In this document: positions 3,854-6,051 of the stretch, piece by piece
Position numbering within the stretch: position 1 is the first letter of the stretch
Layout: each line of letters begins with the position of its first letter
DNA from: JBAZGG01 sp041653015
Lineage (GTDB): Bacteria; Bacillota_I; Bacilli_A; RFN20; CAG-826
Assembly (NCBI GenBank): GCA_041653015.1
Contig: JBAZGG010000030.1
Span: 1 to 6,051, forward strand
Length of the DNA: 6,051 nucleotides
Direction: 5' to 3'
The notes under the pieces: generated by a model
The model's database searches: none
Seen by the model: only the letters and a program-made list of their open reading frames with translations
What the model was told of the DNA's origin: nothing
Translations under genes and position numbers: made by a program

Positions 3854-6051
3854 ATGGCAGAAAAAGAGAAAATTGTTTTGCCCCTTTTGGTGACAAGAGG
3901 ATTAGTTATTTTTCCTAATTCCAATCAGACAGTGGAAGCGAGCAGAGAATTTTCGATGGCGACGATCGATGCGTCGCGAAATTTTTCTGATTCATTGCTG
4001 CTCGTCGTCTCACAGATGAATCCATCGATCGATTCGCCGACCGAGGCGGACTTATATAAAGTAGGGGCGCTCTGCCGCATCATATCATTTGGCGATCAGA
4101 AGAAATATTATCGCATCCGCGTGACATGCTCGAATAGAGTGAAACTGGATAAAATCGCTTTTAAAGATGGCTATTTCGTCGCGGAGAGCGAAGTGCTCGA
4201 TGACGTCGAAGGAGATCACGACACCGAAGTCGCTCTCGTTCGCAATATCGTCACAGAGATCGAAAACACTCCAGAGATTGGAAGAGACATCCCCAAGAGC
4301 GTCATCACCTCTTTATCAAAGGGTTTAACCGCTCCAGAATTAGCCAATACTCTCGCGACTTATTTAACGATGACTGTCGAACAGAAACAGGCCTTGCTCG
4401 AAAGCAACAATGTCAATGATCGATTGACCAAGATTCTCGAAGTGTTGACCGAAGAAAAGCGCATCGCCGCTATCGATAAGTCAATTCAGGATAAAGTTCG
4501 CGAGTCGACAGAGAAGAATCAAAAAGAATATTTCTTGCGCGAAAAGATGAAAGCTATAAAAGAAGAGCTCGGCGAAAACGAGGGTGAAGATGGAGAGGAT
4601 GCCATTCTGGACAAGCTAGAAAAAAATCCTTATCCCGACTACGTCAAAGCCAAAGTCAAAACCGAATTTAAACGCTACGAGATGATGCCACAAGCTTCTC
4701 TAGAAGCCTCATTGATAAAAGGATATATCGATACCCTCATGTCGGTGCCGTGGTTTAATAAAACGGAAGACAATGACGATTTAAAAAATGTTCAGAAGAT
4801 ATTGGATGAAGATCACTATGGTCTCGATAAAGTTAAAAAGAGAATCGTCGAATACCTCGCCGTCAAGAAGATGACTGGCTCTTTAAAAGCGCCGATTCTC
4901 TGCTTCTATGGACCTCCTGGTGTCGGCAAAACCTCTTTGGGCAAATCGATTGCCCGCGCCTTGGGGCGCAAGTTCGTCAAGACTTCGCTCGGTGGCATCT
5001 CGGATGAAGCTGAAATAAGAGGGCATCGTCGCACTTATGTCGGATCTATGACGGGAAGAATCGTTTCAGGCATGAAAAAAGCCGGGACGATCAATCCAGT
5101 CTTCTTGCTCGATGAAGTCGATAAGTTGACGAATGATTATAAAGGCGATCCTTCCAGCGCTCTTTTAGAGGTGCTCGATCCCGAGCAGAACTTCGCGTTT
5201 ACGGATAATTATTTGGAAGAGCCATACGATTTGAGCAACGTTTTATTCATCGCGACTGCTAATTATCTTGAAAATGTTCCCGCGCCTCTGCGCGATCGTC
5301 TCGAACTCATCGAAGTTAACTCATATACGGAGCTAGAGAAAGTTGAAATCGCCAAAAACTTTTTATTGAAGAAGCAATTGAAAGCTAACGGAGCGGAGAA
5401 ATCGAACATCAAATTCACTGATGAAGCCTTTAAATATATCATTGAACATTACACGCGCGAAGCCGGTGTTCGCGAACTCGAGCGACAGATCGCTTCTCTG
5501 TTAAGAAAAATTATCGTCGATATCCTCACAAAAGATAGTAAGAAAAGCCTCTCTGTCACACCGGAGACGGTCGTCTCTTATCTAGGGGTGGAAACATTTG
5601 AGAATTCGAAGAAAGAGATCGGCGATCAAATCGGTGTTGTCACCGGTTTAGCCTATACCGAATATGGCGGCGACATCCTTCCTATCGAGGTGAACTATTT
5701 CCCCGGCAAAGGCGGATTGGTTCTCACCGGCAAACTAGGCGATGTCATGAAAGAGTCGGCTTCGATCGCTCTCGATTTTGTCAAAGCTAACGCTGACAAG
5801 TATCGAATCGATAGCCACATCTTTGAAAAAAATGATATCCACATCCACGTCCCGGAAGGCGCGGTGCCAAAAGATGGTCCGAGCGCCGGTGTTGCGATTA
5901 CGACCGCTATCATCTCATGTCTAACAAAGACGCCAGTAAATCCCGACGTGGCGATGACGGGCGAAGTCACTCTTCGCGGTTTCGCTCTACCGATCGGTGG
6001 TTTGCGCGAGAAATCTCTAGCGGCTCTAAGAAGCGGCATCAAGACGATCGT
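3854..6051 (+). CDS. lon: ATP-dependent Lon protease (3' end outside window)
   Basis: Lon is a hexameric cytoplasmic AAA+ serine protease that unfolds and degrades misfolded and short-lived regulatory proteins. The frame is open from ATG 3854 to the window edge, giving 732 full codons of an expected 770-800. The N-terminal substrate-recognition domain begins with L-P-L-L-V-T-R-G-L-V-I-F-P. A helical stretch includes Y-F-L-R-E-K-M-K-A-I (from 226). The AAA+ module has Walker A G-P-P-G-V-G-K-T (353-360), Walker B F-L-L-D-E-V-D-K with Asp420 and Glu421, a sensor-1 Asn470, an arginine-finger region P-L-R-D-R near 478-482, and a sensor-2 G-V-R with Arg540. The protease domain has catalytic Ser677 in P-K-D-G-P-S-A-G and Lys720 in G-G-L-R-E-K, 43 residues apart as in E. 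coli (Ser679/Lys722). All active-site residues are present, so the enzyme should be active. This is the LonA type: cytosolic, with no transmembrane segment between the ATPase and protease parts. Confidence 0.98.
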   Translation, partial: MAEKEKIVLPLLVTRGLVIFPNSNQTVEASREFSMATIDASRNFSDSLLLVVSQMNPSIDSPTEADLYKVGALCRIISFGDQKKYYRIRVTCSNRVKLDKIAFKDGYFVAESEVLDDVEGDHDTEVALVRNIVTEIENTPEIGRDIPKSVITSLSKGLTAPELANTLATYLTMTVEQKQALLESNNVNDRLTKILEVLTEEKRIAAIDKSIQDKVRESTEKNQKEYFLREKMKAIKEELGENEGEDGEDAILDKLEKNPYPDYVKAKVKTEFKRYEMMPQASLEASLIKGYIDTLMSVPWFNKTEDNDDLKNVQKILDEDHYGLDKVKKRIVEYLAVKKMTGSLKAPILCFYGPPGVGKTSLGKSIARALGRKFVKTSLGGISDEAEIRGHRRTYVGSMTGRIVSGMKKAGTINPVFLLDEVDKLTNDYKGDPSSALLEVLDPEQNFAFTDNYLEEPYDLSNVLFIATANYLENVPAPLRDRLELIEVNSYTELEKVEIAKNFLLKKQLKANGAEKSNIKFTDEAFKYIIEHYTREAGVRELERQIASLLRKIIVDILTKDSKKSLSVTPETVVSYLGVETFENSKKEIGDQIGVVTGLAYTEYGGDILPIEVNYFPGKGGLVLTGKLGDVMKESASIALDFVKANADKYRIDSHIFEKNDIHIHVPEGAVPKDGPSAGVAITTAIISCLTKTPVNPDVAMTGEVTLRGFALPIGGLREKSLAALRSGIKTI

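Noticed and set aside
5695..6042. 115-codon open frame on the - strand within lon
   Set aside because: It lies wholly antisense to the conserved Lon protease domain. It has no ribosome binding site and a low-complexity basic product, as expected of a shadow frame.
1..6051. CRISPR array, tRNA or rRNA gene, transposon ends, phage genes, or a defence cluster
   Set aside because: No short regularly spaced repeats, cloverleaf, terminal inverted repeats or matching protein motifs were found on either strand. The genes present are housekeeping, membrane or surface genes.

Overview
The window looks like a chromosomal segment of a low-to-moderate GC Bacillota/Mycoplasmatota-type bacterium (Bacilli, Erysipelotrichia, Acholeplasma or RF39-like). 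The grounds are Firmicutes-style Shine-Dalgarno sites, sigma-A-like promoters, trigger factor and Lon of the bacterial type, a DUF3196-like helical-repeat protein, and a lipoprotein built from InlB-type B-repeats plus BspA-type leucine-rich repeats, an architecture common in gut and host-associated members of these groups. Every recognisable Trp codon is TGG and no gene contains an in-frame TGA, while one gene ends in TGA. The standard code therefore applies, which argues against Mycoplasma/Spiroplasma proper. All five genes are on the + strand.

Layout: (1) 1-309, the 3' end of a polytopic membrane permease resembling the ArsP_2 / 'putative manganese transporter' family. (2) 347-1276, a 309-residue soluble, all-helical protein of unknown function, tentatively DUF3196/TPR-like. 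It has no Shine-Dalgarno site, and a TATAAT lies so close to the start codon that the mRNA may be leaderless. (3) 1416-2387, a secreted lipoprotein with two near-identical 70-residue-period B-repeats and a short BspA-type LRR block. It has its own extended -10 promoter and codon use unlike its neighbours. (4) 2542-3816, trigger factor (tig), and (5) 3854-6051, Lon protease (lon, cut by the window edge after 732 codons). These last two are separated by 37 bp and probably form one transcript.

The tig-lon pair is a protein quality-control unit: a ribosome-bound chaperone for nascent chains followed by an ATP-dependent protease that removes misfolded proteins. Here lon follows tig directly, without the clpX that lies between tig and the lon genes in Bacillus subtilis. 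The pair is preceded by a good sigma-A promoter whose -35/-10 spacer holds a perfect 16-bp palindrome, a candidate operator that does not resemble the CIRCE (HrcA) or CtsR sites. I find no CRISPR array, tRNA, rRNA, transposase or phage gene, and no intergenic stretch longer than 154 bp. No convincing rho-independent terminator was found after any gene. Nothing here is clearly a new multi-gene system. The points most worth checking are the tig promoter palindrome, the apparently leaderless gene, and the repeat lipoprotein.
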